From Planctomycetaceae bacterium (lineage in GTDB: Bacteria; Planctomycetota; Planctomycetia; Pirellulales; Pirellulaceae): a DNA stretch of 64,000 nucleotides. The notes beneath the pieces are model-generated. The model searched no databases. It worked only from the letters and a program-made list of their open reading frames with translations, and was not told the origin of the DNA. The DNA lies in the NCBI GenBank assembly GCA_005778405.1, contig SXOA01000105.1:1-64000 (forward strand), in the 5' to 3' direction. The position numbers and the translations under genes were made by a program. This document shows, piece after piece, positions 1 to 8,685 of the stretch (positions within the stretch are counted from its first letter, which is position 1; the number at the start of each line of letters is the position of its first letter).

Positions 1-585
<585 letters not shown>

Positions 586-590
586 TCCCA

Positions 591-998
591 ATGTCCAAAC
601 TCCTCCACTGCATCGTCGTCACGCCCGAAGCCACCGCCCTGGAGCAGGATGCGGAGATTGTGGCGCTGCCGCTTTATGACGGCGAGATCGGCATCGCCCC
701 CAGTCACAGCCCGATGATCGGCCGGCTGGGGTATGGCGAGATGCGAATCCGCTCGGCCGGCGGTTCGACCGCTACGTACTACCTGGACGGCGGCTTTGTC
801 CAAGTGGCGGACAATGTGGTTTCGGTCCTTACCGGTCGCGCGGTGCCTGCGGCGCGATTGAATGCTGATACCGCCCAGGACCAGTTGGAAATCGCTAGCA
901 AGCGGCAAGCCAATTCGCCGGAGCTCGCTGAACTTCGCGAGCGGGCGATCTCGCAAGCCCGCGCTCAGATCCGAATTGCCCGTCGCGCAACCCGCTGA
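591..998 (+). CDS. atpC: ATP synthase F1 subunit epsilon
   Basis: This 135-residue protein has the epsilon-subunit layout: an N-terminal beta-sandwich of about 85 residues (VVTPEATALEQDAEIVALP, YDGEIGIAPSHSPMIGRLG) and a C-terminal helical hairpin rich in Ala, Arg and Gln. It is a rotor subunit that couples F1 to Fo and can restrain ATP hydrolysis. It starts 5 bp after the atpD stop, so the two are co-transcribed. Length is normal for the family. It is the last atp gene here; the next gene is unrelated and 167 bp away, with a promoter-like sequence overlapping the atpC stop codon. Confidence 0.95.
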   Translation: MSKLLHCIVVTPEATALEQDAEIVALPLYDGEIGIAPSHSPMIGRLGYGEMRIRSAGGSTATYYLDGGFVQVADNVVSVLTGRAVPAARLNADTAQDQLEIASKRQANSPELAELRERAISQARAQIRIARRATR

Positions 999-1023
999 CA
1001 GTTACACTGCGCCCGAATATAAC
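995..1023 (+). promoter_or_regulatory. Putative sigma-70 promoter for the FHA gene
   Basis: CTGACA (995-1000) and TATAAC (1018-1023) are separated by 17 bp, close to the housekeeping consensus. The -35 box contains the atpC stop codon. It would give a leader of about 140 nt before the FHA gene. This is a pattern match only. Confidence 0.5.
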
Positions 1024-1165
1024 GCGCTGCTTCGCCGCCGCCCGCGGAATTCGCCACAGCTCATGGTGGCTCGTCTCGCTTTCCACTCCGCCGTGTGCCG
1101 ATGAAAGTGATACCCGGCAGCTAGCATCCTTCTCCCGCTGCCGAGAGCCCCGCAGGGATGGTGCG

Positions 1166-1777
1166 ATGGACTCCATGTTTTCTCGGATTGATGAGCCCGC
1201 TCCCTCCGCTTCCGCTCGGAAAATCCAGCAAGGCCCGCATTACCTGCCGCAGCTTCCCCAGGTGGGCCTGGAAATCGTCCGCGGCAAAGCCAGTCGCAGG
1301 ATTCGCGAGGTGAGCCCCCCGGTATTTTTGATCGGCGCGGCCGAGGATTGCGACCTGGTGCTCGGCGACCAGCGTTTTCCCGCAGCCTATGCCTATTTGT
1401 ATGTTACGGCCCGCGGCGTCAGCGTCCGTCACTTGGGAGAGGGGCCGGAGTTGCTGGTCAATCGCGAACTTACCGAGTCATCCCTGCTGGCGGATGGGGA
1501 CGTCTTGGAAATGGGGGCCTACGAGTTTCAGCTACACATTCAGGAACGCTCACTCCGCAAACGCAGCCGGCAGGAGCGCGGTTGGGAAGAAGAACTGCGG
1601 GAGACGGACTTCCTGGGCCTGGATGCCGCAATGGACGACGTTTGGGATTTGCTGGCGCAAATACGCAAACAGGTCGCGCTCGAGGCGGTGGATTTGCGGG
1701 TTTTCAGCGGGCCGCCCTCGCCGAAACCGGCGAGACGTCCCCTGGCGGCGTTCGTGGCCCGAAAAATCAGTGCGTAA
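1166..1777 (+). CDS. FHA-domain-like protein
   Basis: The product is 203 residues. Residues about 30-125 read like a forkhead-associated fold: a conserved entry (VFLIGAAEDCDLVL), a core with an LLVNREL segment, and the ending LADGDVLEMGAYEFQLHI, which matches the typical 'L.dGD.i.iG...l.f' end of FHA domains. FHA domains bind phosphothreonine peptides, which suits a genome with Hanks-type kinases such as the one at 33.6 kb. The canonical GR...S..H surface residues are poorly kept (IGAAEDCD in place of a clear GR.S), so phosphopeptide binding is uncertain. The C-terminal part (130-203) is charged with no recognised domain. No signal peptide is visible. Confidence 0.65.
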   Translation: MDSMFSRIDEPAPSASARKIQQGPHYLPQLPQVGLEIVRGKASRRIREVSPPVFLIGAAEDCDLVLGDQRFPAAYAYLYVTARGVSVRHLGEGPELLVNRELTESSLLADGDVLEMGAYEFQLHIQERSLRKRSRQERGWEEELRETDFLGLDAAMDDVWDLLAQIRKQVALEAVDLRVFSGPPSPKPARRPLAAFVARKISA

Positions 1778-1831
1778 TCGGCGGAGCCGGCATTATCGTT
1801 TCAGATCATCCTTTCGCCCGATTTGGACTCT

Positions 1832-2104
1832 ATGAATAGTCGCGTGGTAGGCATTATCAAGTTCGAATCCCCGCGGATGGATGGCCGCGGCAGAGACCTC
1901 GGCGTAAAATTCTCCGCGGAGCACGAAGGGCTGTCGCTGGAGAGGTGGCTGTCGGCTCTCGTGGGAGATAGCATTCAGGAACACGGCTCCGCATCCCCTT
2001 GGGAACGCCGGCGCGACATGTCGGTAACTCCGCGGCGCGTCAGGGCCAACCTGGAACAGCTTGCCGAAGAGCTGGATCGGGAATACCTGGCGCTCGGGAA
2101 ATGA
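1832..2104 (+). CDS. Small hypothetical protein
   Basis: This is a 90-residue protein of unknown function. It starts at ATG 1832; an in-frame TTG lies 9 bp upstream. It has no membrane segment or signal peptide and ends in a charged, probably helical tail (RRVRANLEQLAEELDREYL). It lies 54 bp after the FHA gene on the same strand and may be co-transcribed with it. Its stop codon sits inside the left arm of a palindromic repeat (2101-2182), so the repeat has inserted at or next to the 3' end. I do not recognise the family. Confidence 0.55.
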   Translation: MNSRVVGIIKFESPRMDGRGRDLGVKFSAEHEGLSLERWLSALVGDSIQEHGSASPWERRRDMSVTPRRVRANLEQLAEELDREYLALGK

Positions 2105-2182
2105 CGAAATCCGAATGTCGAATGACGAATGAAAGAGCCTGACACATCGTCATTCGTCATTCGCCATTCGAGTTTCGTCATT
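2101..2182. repeat. Palindromic dispersed repeat, copy 1 (GTCATTCG family)
   Basis: Two imperfect inverted arms are built of the words ATGACGAA and GTCATTCG (left about 2101-2133, right about 2148-2182). A second copy at 21381-21462 matches in the opposite orientation. The right arm here and the left arm there share GTCATTCGCCATTCGAGTT. The element supplies the stop codon of the gene at 1832 and the first codons of the gene at 2129. Confidence 0.8.
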
Positions 2183-4975
2183 TGGCTCTTGTTCCTCCTG
2201 CCCTTCGCGGCCCTTTTCGGCCACGTCCTCTGCACCGACCGCTCCTTCGCCATGCGGGACGCGGCTCACTTTTATCATCCGCTGTTTCAGTGGACGGCCA
2301 GCGAGTGGGGCGCGGGGCGCGTGCCGCTCTGGAACCCAGATGAGAATTGCGGCGTGCCGGTTGTGGCGGACGCCAGCAGCAGCGTGTTCTACCCGGGCAA
2401 GCTCGTCTTCGCGTTGCCGCTGGAGTTTTCGCTCCGGTACAACCTGTACGTGATTGGCCACGTGGTGCTGGCGGCTGTTGGCTCCTTCCTTTTGGCGCGG
2501 CACTGGCAGGTGAGTCCCCTGGCGGCGGGAGTGGCGGCGCTGGCGTATGCCTGCGGGGGAAACGTCGTCTTTCAGTATTGCAACGTGGTCTTCCTGATTG
2601 GCGCTGCCTGGCTGCCGTTTGCCGTGCTGACCGCGGATAAGATGCTCCAAGCCCAGTGCTGGCGAGCGGCAATCTCGCTCGGCGTTGTGCTGGCACTGAT
2701 GATCCTCGGTGGCGAGCCGCAAGCGGCTTATCATGCCTTGTTGATAACGGGGATGTATGCCGTGGTGTTGGCATGGCGGTCCAAAGCAAAAGAGAAGTTG
2801 GTACTTGCTGGCATCTGGCCGCGATTGAAGGGGAGTCTCTTCGCGCGGCACATTCTGCTGATTGGATTGGCTGCATTCGCGGGCTTCGGCCTGGCGGCGA
2901 TTCAAGTGCTGCCGTCGTCCGAAGCTTCGAAGGAAAGCGAGCGAGCCGCCTATCGCCGGCCGCGAAGCATCTACGAGGTGGCCGCATACACCCGTGACGT
3001 TCGCAGCAACCTTCTGCCTCATGTCGATCAACCCGTTCAGGAGATCACGCAGGGCCTCATCGGGAATCCGGACCTCACGACTCATCACGAGCGGGCCTAC
3101 TACTTCAGCGTCGGCCCGTGGCGGTACGCGGAGCTCCTCTGGCCGAATGTGAGTGGGCGGATGTTTCCGACCAATCGCCGCTGGCTCGGACTGTGGCCGG
3201 CCGAAGGGCGGATCTGGACGCCGACGCTCTACATGGGTCTCCTGCCGTTCCTGCTCGCGGCGGCGCAACTGCGGCTCCGCGGTGGCGACGCGCGAATTCG
3301 CTGGCTGTCGTGGCTCGTGCTGCTGTTCACGCTGGGCAGCCTGGGAGGGTACGGTCTGGGCTGGGTGGCGCGGGAATTCTGCTCGCTGGTGCTGCGGATG
3401 GATGTGGAGAAGTTTCCCGTCGGCTCGCAGGTGGGGGGCGTCTACTGGCTGATGACAACGCTCCTGCCGGAGTACGTCAATTTCCGCTATCCCGCCAAGC
3501 TCCTCGTTGTCTCCTCGCTCGCCCTCAGTCAACTCGCCGCCATTGGTTGGGACCGGTTGTTTGAACAGGAGCGCCGGCGTTTCGTGACGGTGCTCAAGTG
3601 GCTGGGGGGAACGAGCGCGGTGTTGCTCGCCATTGCGTGGACAGCCGCGACCTGGCTCGCGTCGGTGCTGGGGCCGGGGAGCAAGGATTCGCCGCTCAAG
3701 AGGCAACTGACCGATTTCCTGCGGGCCCACTCGGACAACTCCCTCGGTCCTTTTGACTGGCGCGGCAGCAGCCAGGATATACAAATCGCTTTCCTGCATG
3801 CCGCCGCGGCATGCGGGATATTTCTCTGGCTCCTCGCCAGGGCCTGGAGGGAGCCGCAGTACGCTGCGAAGTGGCAACTCGCGTCGCTGCTGGTTGTCGC
3901 ACTCGACCTAGCGATTGCTAACTACTGGCTGGTTCCTTCCGCGCCAGCAGCGATCTGGCGCGACGTTCCGGCCGTTGTGGAGACGCTGAAACCGGAGGCG
4001 AGTGAGCATCCCCGCGTATTCCGAAGCAACCTGGGAAGTGGCTGGCGGCCAGCCAATTTCGGCCAGCAGAGCTCGAACCAGCGGATGGCCGAGATTACCC
4101 AGTGGGAGCGGGACACGCTCTTTCCCAAGTACGGGCTCAACCACCGTGTCGCGCTGGTCGAATCGTACGGCTCGCTCAAGTCGGCTCATTATGAGTCTCT
4201 CCTGCTCATGGCCCGCGGAGCCGCGCGGCAGCAGGAGGACGGTGCCAGGCCGCTGCCGAATGCCCCAACTCTGCGGCTTCTTGGAACGGAGTACCTGCTC
4301 CTTCCCGACAAGTATGTTCCTGGGACAAAGGACAATCCTTTCGCCGACAAAGTCGAGGCTGCAAAACTCACGGAGCTTGACGCGACCTTGTGGAAAATGA
4401 AGTCCACTTTTCCGCGGACTTGGATCGTCCATCAGGTTGAAAATCTCCCCCCGCTCCCGCCGCGTCTGAACCTCGATGTGCTCGACGCCCGAGCCCGCGA
4501 CGTTCTGTTTTCCAAGGATCCCAATACGGAGCAGCGCAGCGTTCGCGACTTTGCCACGACGGCTGTCGTCGAAACGAAAGAGCCGGTCGGCCTTGCATCC
4601 ATCGGCTCCATGACCGATGCGCCACTGCGGAAAACGGAACGCTGCGAGATCGTCTCTTCCGAACCTAGCAGAGTCGAACTCCAAGTGAATCTGGTCCGCC
4701 CCGGACTTGTCGTCCTCAGCGACACCTATGCCCCCGGCTGGGTCGCGCTCCTTCGGCCCAAGGATGATGACACTGCTGCGCCGCAGCAACTTCGCATCCA
4801 CCGCGCCAACCGCGTCTTCCGCGGAGTGGTGGTCCCGGAAGGCCGACATGTGCTGACGTTTGAGTATCGGCCAACGACCTTCTATCGCGGAGCGGCAGTC
4901 AGTCTTCTGGCGTGGACGGCTCTTGGACTGGCGTGGATCGTCGGAGTCATTCGTCGGCGAGGAGCGGCTGCTTAA
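2129..4975 (+). CDS. Large polytopic membrane protein, YfhO-like
   Basis: This 948-residue integral membrane protein has about a dozen hydrophobic segments in the first 580 residues, a large soluble part (about 600-910), and a last TM near the C-terminus (LLAWTALGLAWIVGVI). The soluble part ends with the YfhO-type pattern (LSDTYAPGWVALL, then a 'V.VPEGRHVLTFEYRP' motif). YfhO-family proteins are GT-C-like membrane proteins linked to glycosylation of cell-wall or lipid-linked polymers, so a cell-envelope role is the best inference. The N-terminus is odd: the start ATG and the next roughly 16 codons lie within a dispersed palindromic repeat (peptide SSFVIRHSSFVI). The ancestral start was probably different, or the repeat has been taken up as coding sequence. 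Confidence 0.75.
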   Translation: MKEPDTSSFVIRHSSFVIWLLFLLPFAALFGHVLCTDRSFAMRDAAHFYHPLFQWTASEWGAGRVPLWNPDENCGVPVVADASSSVFYPGKLVFALPLEFSLRYNLYVIGHVVLAAVGSFLLARHWQVSPLAAGVAALAYACGGNVVFQYCNVVFLIGAAWLPFAVLTADKMLQAQCWRAAISLGVVLALMILGGEPQAAYHALLITGMYAVVLAWRSKAKEKLVLAGIWPRLKGSLFARHILLIGLAAFAGFGLAAIQVLPSSEASKESERAAYRRPRSIYEVAAYTRDVRSNLLPHVDQPVQEITQGLIGNPDLTTHHERAYYFSVGPWRYAELLWPNVSGRMFPTNRRWLGLWPAEGRIWTPTLYMGLLPFLLAAAQLRLRGGDARIRWLSWLVLLFTLGSLGGYGLGWVAREFCSLVLRMDVEKFPVGSQVGGVYWLMTTLLPEYVNFRYPAKLLVVSSLALSQLAAIGWDRLFEQERRRFVTVLKWLGGTSAVLLAIAWTAATWLASVLGPGSKDSPLKRQLTDFLRAHSDNSLGPFDWRGSSQDIQIAFLHAAAACGIFLWLLARAWREPQYAAKWQLASLLVVALDLAIANYWLVPSAPAAIWRDVPAVVETLKPEASEHPRVFRSNLGSGWRPANFGQQSSNQRMAEITQWERDTLFPKYGLNHRVALVESYGSLKSAHYESLLLMARGAARQQEDGARPLPNAPTLRLLGTEYLLLPDKYVPGTKDNPFADKVEAAKLTELDATLWKMKSTFPRTWIVHQVENLPPLPPRLNLDVLDARARDVLFSKDPNTEQRSVRDFATTAVVETKEPVGLASIGSMTDAPLRKTERCEIVSSEPSRVELQVNLVRPGLVVLSDTYAPGWVALLRPKDDDTAAPQQLRIHRANRVFRGVVVPEGRHVLTFEYRPTTFYRGAAVSLLAWTALGLAWIVGVIRRRGAAA

Positions 4976-4993
4976 CTTCTGCCTTCCGACTTC

Positions 4994-5962
4994 TCAGATC
5001 TGATAGTTCCGCTCCGGCTTCATTTCATCCGGCACTTCGCTGCGGATGCGGAGCTTGGGTTTCTCCATGATGACGGTGGTGTGCGGTTCCACGGAGGAAG
5101 TCAGCCAGACGCTGCTGCCGACGACGCTGTGGTGTCCGACGACCGTTTTGCCTCCTAGGACCGTGGCGTTGGCGTAAATGACCACGCGGTCTTCAATCGT
5201 GGGATGTCGCTTGTGGCCGCGGACCAGGTTGCCGTCGTCGTCGGTGGCAAAGCTGAGCGCGCCGAGCGTTACGCCTTGATAAATCTTCACGTGGCTGCCG
5301 ATCTCGCAGGTCTCGCCGATCACCACACCGGTGCCGTGATCAATGAAAAAGTGGTCGCCGATGGTCGCTCCGGGATGAATATCGATGCCGGTTTGCTTGT
5401 GAGCCCATTCGCCAATCATGCGGGGAATGAACGGCACTCCGAGTCGCCGCAATTCGTGCGCGATGCGATAGCTGGTGATGGCTTCCAGTCCCGGATAGCA
5501 GAACACGACTTCATCGACGCTACGGCAGGCGGGGTCGCCGTCAAAGGCGGCCTGCGCGTCGTCGGTAAGCGTCCGCCGCAGTTCGGGAATGCTCTCCAGA
5601 AACATGATGGCCATCGCCTGTCCCTTGGCTTCGTAATCGACCTCGTCCATTTCGGGATTGCCTTTGTTGACGACGCGATCATCGTGCCGCAGAGCCCGGG
5701 CGATCTGCGTGGTGAGCTTGTCGTGCAAGCCGTCGATCAGGTCGCCGACGTGATACGTCACGTTCCCCATGTGCAGGGACTCGCGCCGCCGATAGCCGGG
5801 ATACATGATCTCCTTGAGATCCTCGATGCACGAGATAATGACCTCGTAATTCGGCAGCGGCGAATGGCCGAGGTGGCTGCACCGGCTGCACTCCTTGTAG
5901 CCGGCCACGATGCGACTGGTGAGATTCGGGAGTTGCTCTTTAAGGCGAAAGTCGGAAGCCAT
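4994..5962 (-). CDS. cysE: Serine O-acetyltransferase
   Basis: The 322-residue enzyme transfers acetyl from acetyl-CoA to L-serine, giving O-acetylserine for cysteine synthesis. The N-terminal 170 residues are alpha-helical. The C-terminal half is a left-handed beta-helix of hexapeptide repeats ([20 protein letters not shown], then [21 protein letters not shown]). The DHGTG histidine and the [10 protein letters not shown] aspartate match the SAT active site. I chose the ATG at 5962 ([10 protein letters not shown]) because the 114 residues upstream in the open frame are Pro/Arg-rich and unlike the family. No sulfur genes are adjacent. The gene ends 19 bp from the convergent YfhO-like gene. Confidence 0.92.
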   Translation of the reverse strand: MASDFRLKEQLPNLTSRIVAGYKECSRCSHLGHSPLPNYEVIISCIEDLKEIMYPGYRRRESLHMGNVTYHVGDLIDGLHDKLTTQIARALRHDDRVVNKGNPEMDEVDYEAKGQAMAIMFLESIPELRRTLTDDAQAAFDGDPACRSVDEVVFCYPGLEAITSYRIAHELRRLGVPFIPRMIGEWAHKQTGIDIHPGATIGDHFFIDHGTGVVIGETCEIGSHVKIYQGVTLGALSFATDDDGNLVRGHKRHPTIEDRVVIYANATVLGGKTVVGHHSVVGSSVWLTSSVEPHTTVIMEKPKLRIRSEVPDEMKPERNYQI

Positions 5963-6838
5963 GGCGATTGCTCCGAAACGCGGCCCCGGACGAAGGGCGG
6001 CAGGACGAGTGCAGGGAACGGAACGAAGAAAACAACGAACTATTGCCCGCCCGGACAGCGGCAAAGGGAAGAGCCGAGGTGAAAGAAGGGGCGGAGCATG
6101 GCGGCGGACTTCGCAAGGGCGAGTGGCGGGGCCGGAACGCGCAAAATCGTATGCAGGCGACCCGGCGAATTCAAGGCATCTGGAATTGTCTTCGGAAGGA
6201 GTTGGCGCGGAAGTTAAGGCAAAAGGGGATATAGGGGGAGCAGACTCACACGGTGTCACGGGCGCACAGAGAAAAGTGGTCTGGGATGAGATACAGGCAG
6301 CCATAAGGGTTTTTCAAACGCAGAATTACAGTAAAGTGTGTGAGAGTAAGGACTTTTGAAAAAAATGGCCTCGGAACCCATAAGGGTTTCATTAGGGTTT
6401 GGTCCTGGCTGAATCAGGTGGGTTATAAGCTGTTTTCAATCGCTGCAGCGCGATAATTGGCGACCTAAGTTGTGGTGGAATAATGACTTGCGACTCGCGG
6501 ACTGTCAAAACTGGCAAAAAAGTTATAAGCGGTGATTAGTGGTCGTGATCTTGGGGGCGAAAGCTGCCACCGGCCTCTGAACACCAGATTCCCACACGGT
6601 CGGCCGAGTAAAACTGATGCGCGAACATGGTCGTTTATTCAGTAATGGACAAAAGAATTTTTTACCTGGAATTGCCGAACCTCGTTTTCCGAGGGAATGT
6701 CCTGGGGTAGTAGAAACTTCACCCAGCATCAGCCCTGCGGACGAGAACATCTGCAGGTGGTCGCTCCGGATTCCCCGTGCGGATTCAAGCTCTTGGGCAA
6801 GATGGCCGCAATCAATTCAGGCGATGGATCGGGCGAGG
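5963..6838. other. 876-bp stretch without a convincing gene
   Basis: This lies upstream of cysE (minus) and downstream of the small-protein array (minus). The short open frames here have no signal, domain or good start. It holds AT-richer sequence at 6300-6540 with a recurring ATAAGGGTTT word (about 6303 and 6380). On the minus strand, TTGAAA followed 18 bp later by TATCTC could be a weak cysE promoter with a long leader. I see no clear RNA gene. Confidence 0.4.
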
Positions 6839-7189
6839 CTATTTTTTCTCGGCTTCGCGCGGAACTCCCGGCGCTAGCGGATTTTCGGAGCGAGCCGGGT
6901 CGGGAATCCCGGTCCCTCCGTTGTCTGGAAGAGGCTTCGGGTCTTGCCCTTCGATTTCTTCTTGTGCCTTCTTTGCTTCGTCCTGTACGGCCTGCTCAAA
7001 CGCTTGCCGAACTTGCTGGTCCGCTTTGATAGCGTCCAACTGGGCATCTCTTGCCCGGTTTCCGACCATGAAAACGCTCCCCACAACCACCACGCCGCCG
7101 CAACAGCCAACGAGCAGCAAGCCACCCAGGATGGCAATCACTATCATGGCCGTGCTGCTGCCGGCGGAATTGCGATTCTCGTCGCCCAT
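6839..7189 (-). CDS. Small one-TM protein, array member 1 (last of five)
   Basis: The 116-residue protein has a short polar N-terminus (MGDENRNSAGSS), then one Gly-rich transmembrane segment (TAMIVIAILGGLLLVGCCGG, residues about 13-32). A charged, probably coiled-coil tail follows (AQLDAIKADQQVRQAFEQAV region) and a Pro-rich end. It is the last gene of a tandem array of five paralogs on the minus strand and follows the previous member by only 6 bp. N-terminus and TM are nearly identical among the five, while the tails differ. Function is unknown. The Cys-Cys pair after the TM is not a lipobox because it lies at the end of the hydrophobic stretch rather than at a signal cleavage site. Confidence 0.75.
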   Translation of the reverse strand: MGDENRNSAGSSTAMIVIAILGGLLLVGCCGGVVVVGSVFMVGNRARDAQLDAIKADQQVRQAFEQAVQDEAKKAQEEIEGQDPKPLPDNGGTGIPDPARSENPLAPGVPREAEKK

Positions 7190-7195
7190 AGCTGG

Positions 7196-7546
7196 CTATT
7201 CCTTTTTCAATTCGACGCCCGGTTCGGGAGCGGCGTCCGGCGACTCTTTAGGAATGCCCGGATCGGTGCGGGCGGGCTCGGTCAAATCATCCAGCGGGAT
7301 TTGGAGCGGCTCCAGTTCCTTGTGCATCTCGTCGAGGGCCTTTTGCACCTCAGGGGCCGATTCCACGACTTCCGTCGCCTGTTCATGAACTACGTTCTCA
7401 AAATCCTGGCGGACCGATAGCCGGATTAACCCCAGTCCCATCACTAGCACTCCGCCGCAACAGCCGACAACCAGCAGGCCGCCGAGAATGGCAATCACAA
7501 TCATGGCCGTGCTGCTGCCGGATGACCCGCGATTTTCCTCGCCCAT
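7196..7546 (-). CDS. Small one-TM protein, array member 2
   Basis: This is a 116-residue paralog: MGEENRGSSGSS leader, the same GG...CCGG transmembrane segment, then an acidic, Glu-rich helical tail (VQKALDEMHKELEPLQ) ending in DAAPEPGVELKKE. It lies 6 bp upstream of member 1 and 17 bp downstream of member 3, so the group is almost certainly one transcript. The likely topology is a short cytoplasmic N-terminus, one membrane pass and an exported tail, but the sequence does not prove orientation. No known domain was recognised. Confidence 0.75.
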   Translation of the reverse strand: MGEENRGSSGSSTAMIVIAILGGLLVVGCCGGVLVMGLGLIRLSVRQDFENVVHEQATEVVESAPEVQKALDEMHKELEPLQIPLDDLTEPARTDPGIPKESPDAAPEPGVELKKE

Positions 7547-7563
7547 GTTTTGCTCCTGAAAAG

Positions 7564-7905
7564 CTACTTCGTCGTGTCTTCGGCCGGAGGAAGGGACGAA
7601 TCCGGCGCGGTTTCCGGAGGGGGCACCAGCGGCGTCCCTTCGGGAATCTTGATCGCATCCATTTCCTTCTTCATCTGGTCTTGGAGTTTTTTCATTTCTT
7701 GGTTGGCCTCCTCCATATCCAATTGGGCCTCGTCCCTGACCCGCACCGCTTCCATCTGCACGTTTTCGGCCGATCGGTACAAGAAGAAGCCAGCTCCGAG
7801 GATGATCCCTCCGCAGCTTAAGCCGACCAGCAGCAAACCGCCCAGAATGGCGATGACAATCACCGCCGTGCCGCCGCCTGAGGAACCATGTTTACCTTCG
7901 CTCAT
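7564..7905 (-). CDS. Small one-TM protein, array member 3
   Basis: The product is 113 residues. Its leader MSEGKHGSSGGG and TM segment (AVIVIAILGGLLLVGLSCGG) belong to the same family, but the Cys pair is shifted to LSCGG. The tail has a strong heptad-like pattern (MEEANQEMKKLQDQMKKEMD), suggesting a coiled coil, followed by the TPLVPPPE motif shared with member 5. Sharing of tail motifs between non-adjacent members points to duplication followed by divergence or recombination between copies. Confidence 0.75.
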   Translation of the reverse strand: MSEGKHGSSGGGTAVIVIAILGGLLLVGLSCGGIILGAGFFLYRSAENVQMEAVRVRDEAQLDMEEANQEMKKLQDQMKKEMDAIKIPEGTPLVPPPETAPDSSLPPAEDTTK

Positions 7906-7950
7906 GCTTGTTTCCTTGAAATGGAGCTCTGTAGTTCCGCTGGATCTGCC

Positions 7951-8262
7951 CTATTTTTCTTCCGGCGACGGAACGACGTCGAATCTTTCTCCACTTGGCT
8001 CTGGTGGAGCAGGTGGCTCGACAGGCATTTCCTTGATTGGCAGCGGAGGCTCTTGGATGATGGGGGGCACGTTGGTCGGCATGGACATTGTATCTGCACC
8101 TTGAAAATCCACACTCTTCACTTCAAAACTGTGGGCAAAAAGTGCCCCAGCGCCCAGCAACAGTGCGCCGCCGCAACACCCCACGAGCAGAATGCCCACG
8201 AGAATGGCAACCACAATCATGGCCGTGCTGCTGCCGGAGGAACCTTGCTTTTCTTCGCTCAT
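7951..8262 (-). CDS. Small one-TM protein, array member 4
   Basis: The product is 103 residues from ATG 8262 (MSEEKQGSSGSS). An in-frame ATG 30 bp upstream would add MPNSFSMEMS, which does not fit the family start. The TM segment is AMIVVAILVGILLVGCCGG. Unlike members 1-3 the tail has no coiled coil: it is Pro-rich (VPPIIQEPPLP, VEPPAPPEPSGE). It is 45 bp upstream of member 3 and 44 bp downstream of member 5. Function is unknown. Confidence 0.72.
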   Translation of the reverse strand: MSEEKQGSSGSSTAMIVVAILVGILLVGCCGGALLLGAGALFAHSFEVKSVDFQGADTMSMPTNVPPIIQEPPLPIKEMPVEPPAPPEPSGERFDVVPSPEEK

Positions 8263-8306
8263 GCTCATTTCCATTGAAAAAGAATTCGGCAACCGACAAA
8301 TGCTGC

Positions 8307-8615
8307 TTATTCCTTCGTTTCGTCCAAAACGCGCGAGGGAGGCAATAAGCTCTCAATTCCCGGAGGTTTCAACTCGGGAGGTGGAACGAGCGGTGCCGCA
8401 TCCGGGTTCTTGATCGAGTCCATATCGTGGCGAAGCTGCTCCCTTATGGGAGAATCCACGGGATCTGGGGCCACTTGCAATTCTGAACGCATCCAAAGCC
8501 CTCCTGCGCCGATCACTACAATTCCGCCGCAACAACCGATCAGCAGGATGCCACCCAGGATGGCGACCACAATCATGGCCGTGCTGCCGGATGAGTTTCG
8601 GTTTTCCTCGCCCAT
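8307..8615 (-). CDS. Small one-TM protein, array member 5 (first of five)
   Basis: The product is 102 residues. Its leader MGEENRNSSGS is almost the same as that of member 1. The TM is AMIVVAILGGILLIGCCGG, followed by a short acidic tail with APLVPPPELKPPG. It is the promoter-proximal member, 70 bp downstream of the beta-propeller gene on the same strand. The nucleotide sequence around the TM (for example CAATCATGGCCGTGCTG on the plus strand) is repeated almost unchanged in all five genes. This indicates recent duplication or gene conversion. Confidence 0.73.
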   Translation of the reverse strand: MGEENRNSSGSTAMIVVAILGGILLIGCCGGIVVIGAGGLWMRSELQVAPDPVDSPIREQLRHDMDSIKNPDAAPLVPPPELKPPGIESLLPPSRVLDETKE

Positions 8616-8685
8616 GGGGTACTCCTCGGAGGGCTGATTTGCGGTTGAGATTCAACCAGGCATGTCCGCTCACGGATTGAGCGGA

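Noticed and set aside
2150-3877. 575-codon minus-strand frame under the YfhO-like gene
   Set aside because: Its Arg/Gln/His/Pro-rich composition is that of an antisense shadow; the plus frame has clear TM segments.
5963-6304. N-terminal extension of cysE in the open frame
   Set aside because: The 114 residues are Pro/Arg/Ser-rich and unlike any serine acetyltransferase; the ATG at 5962 gives a normal protein.
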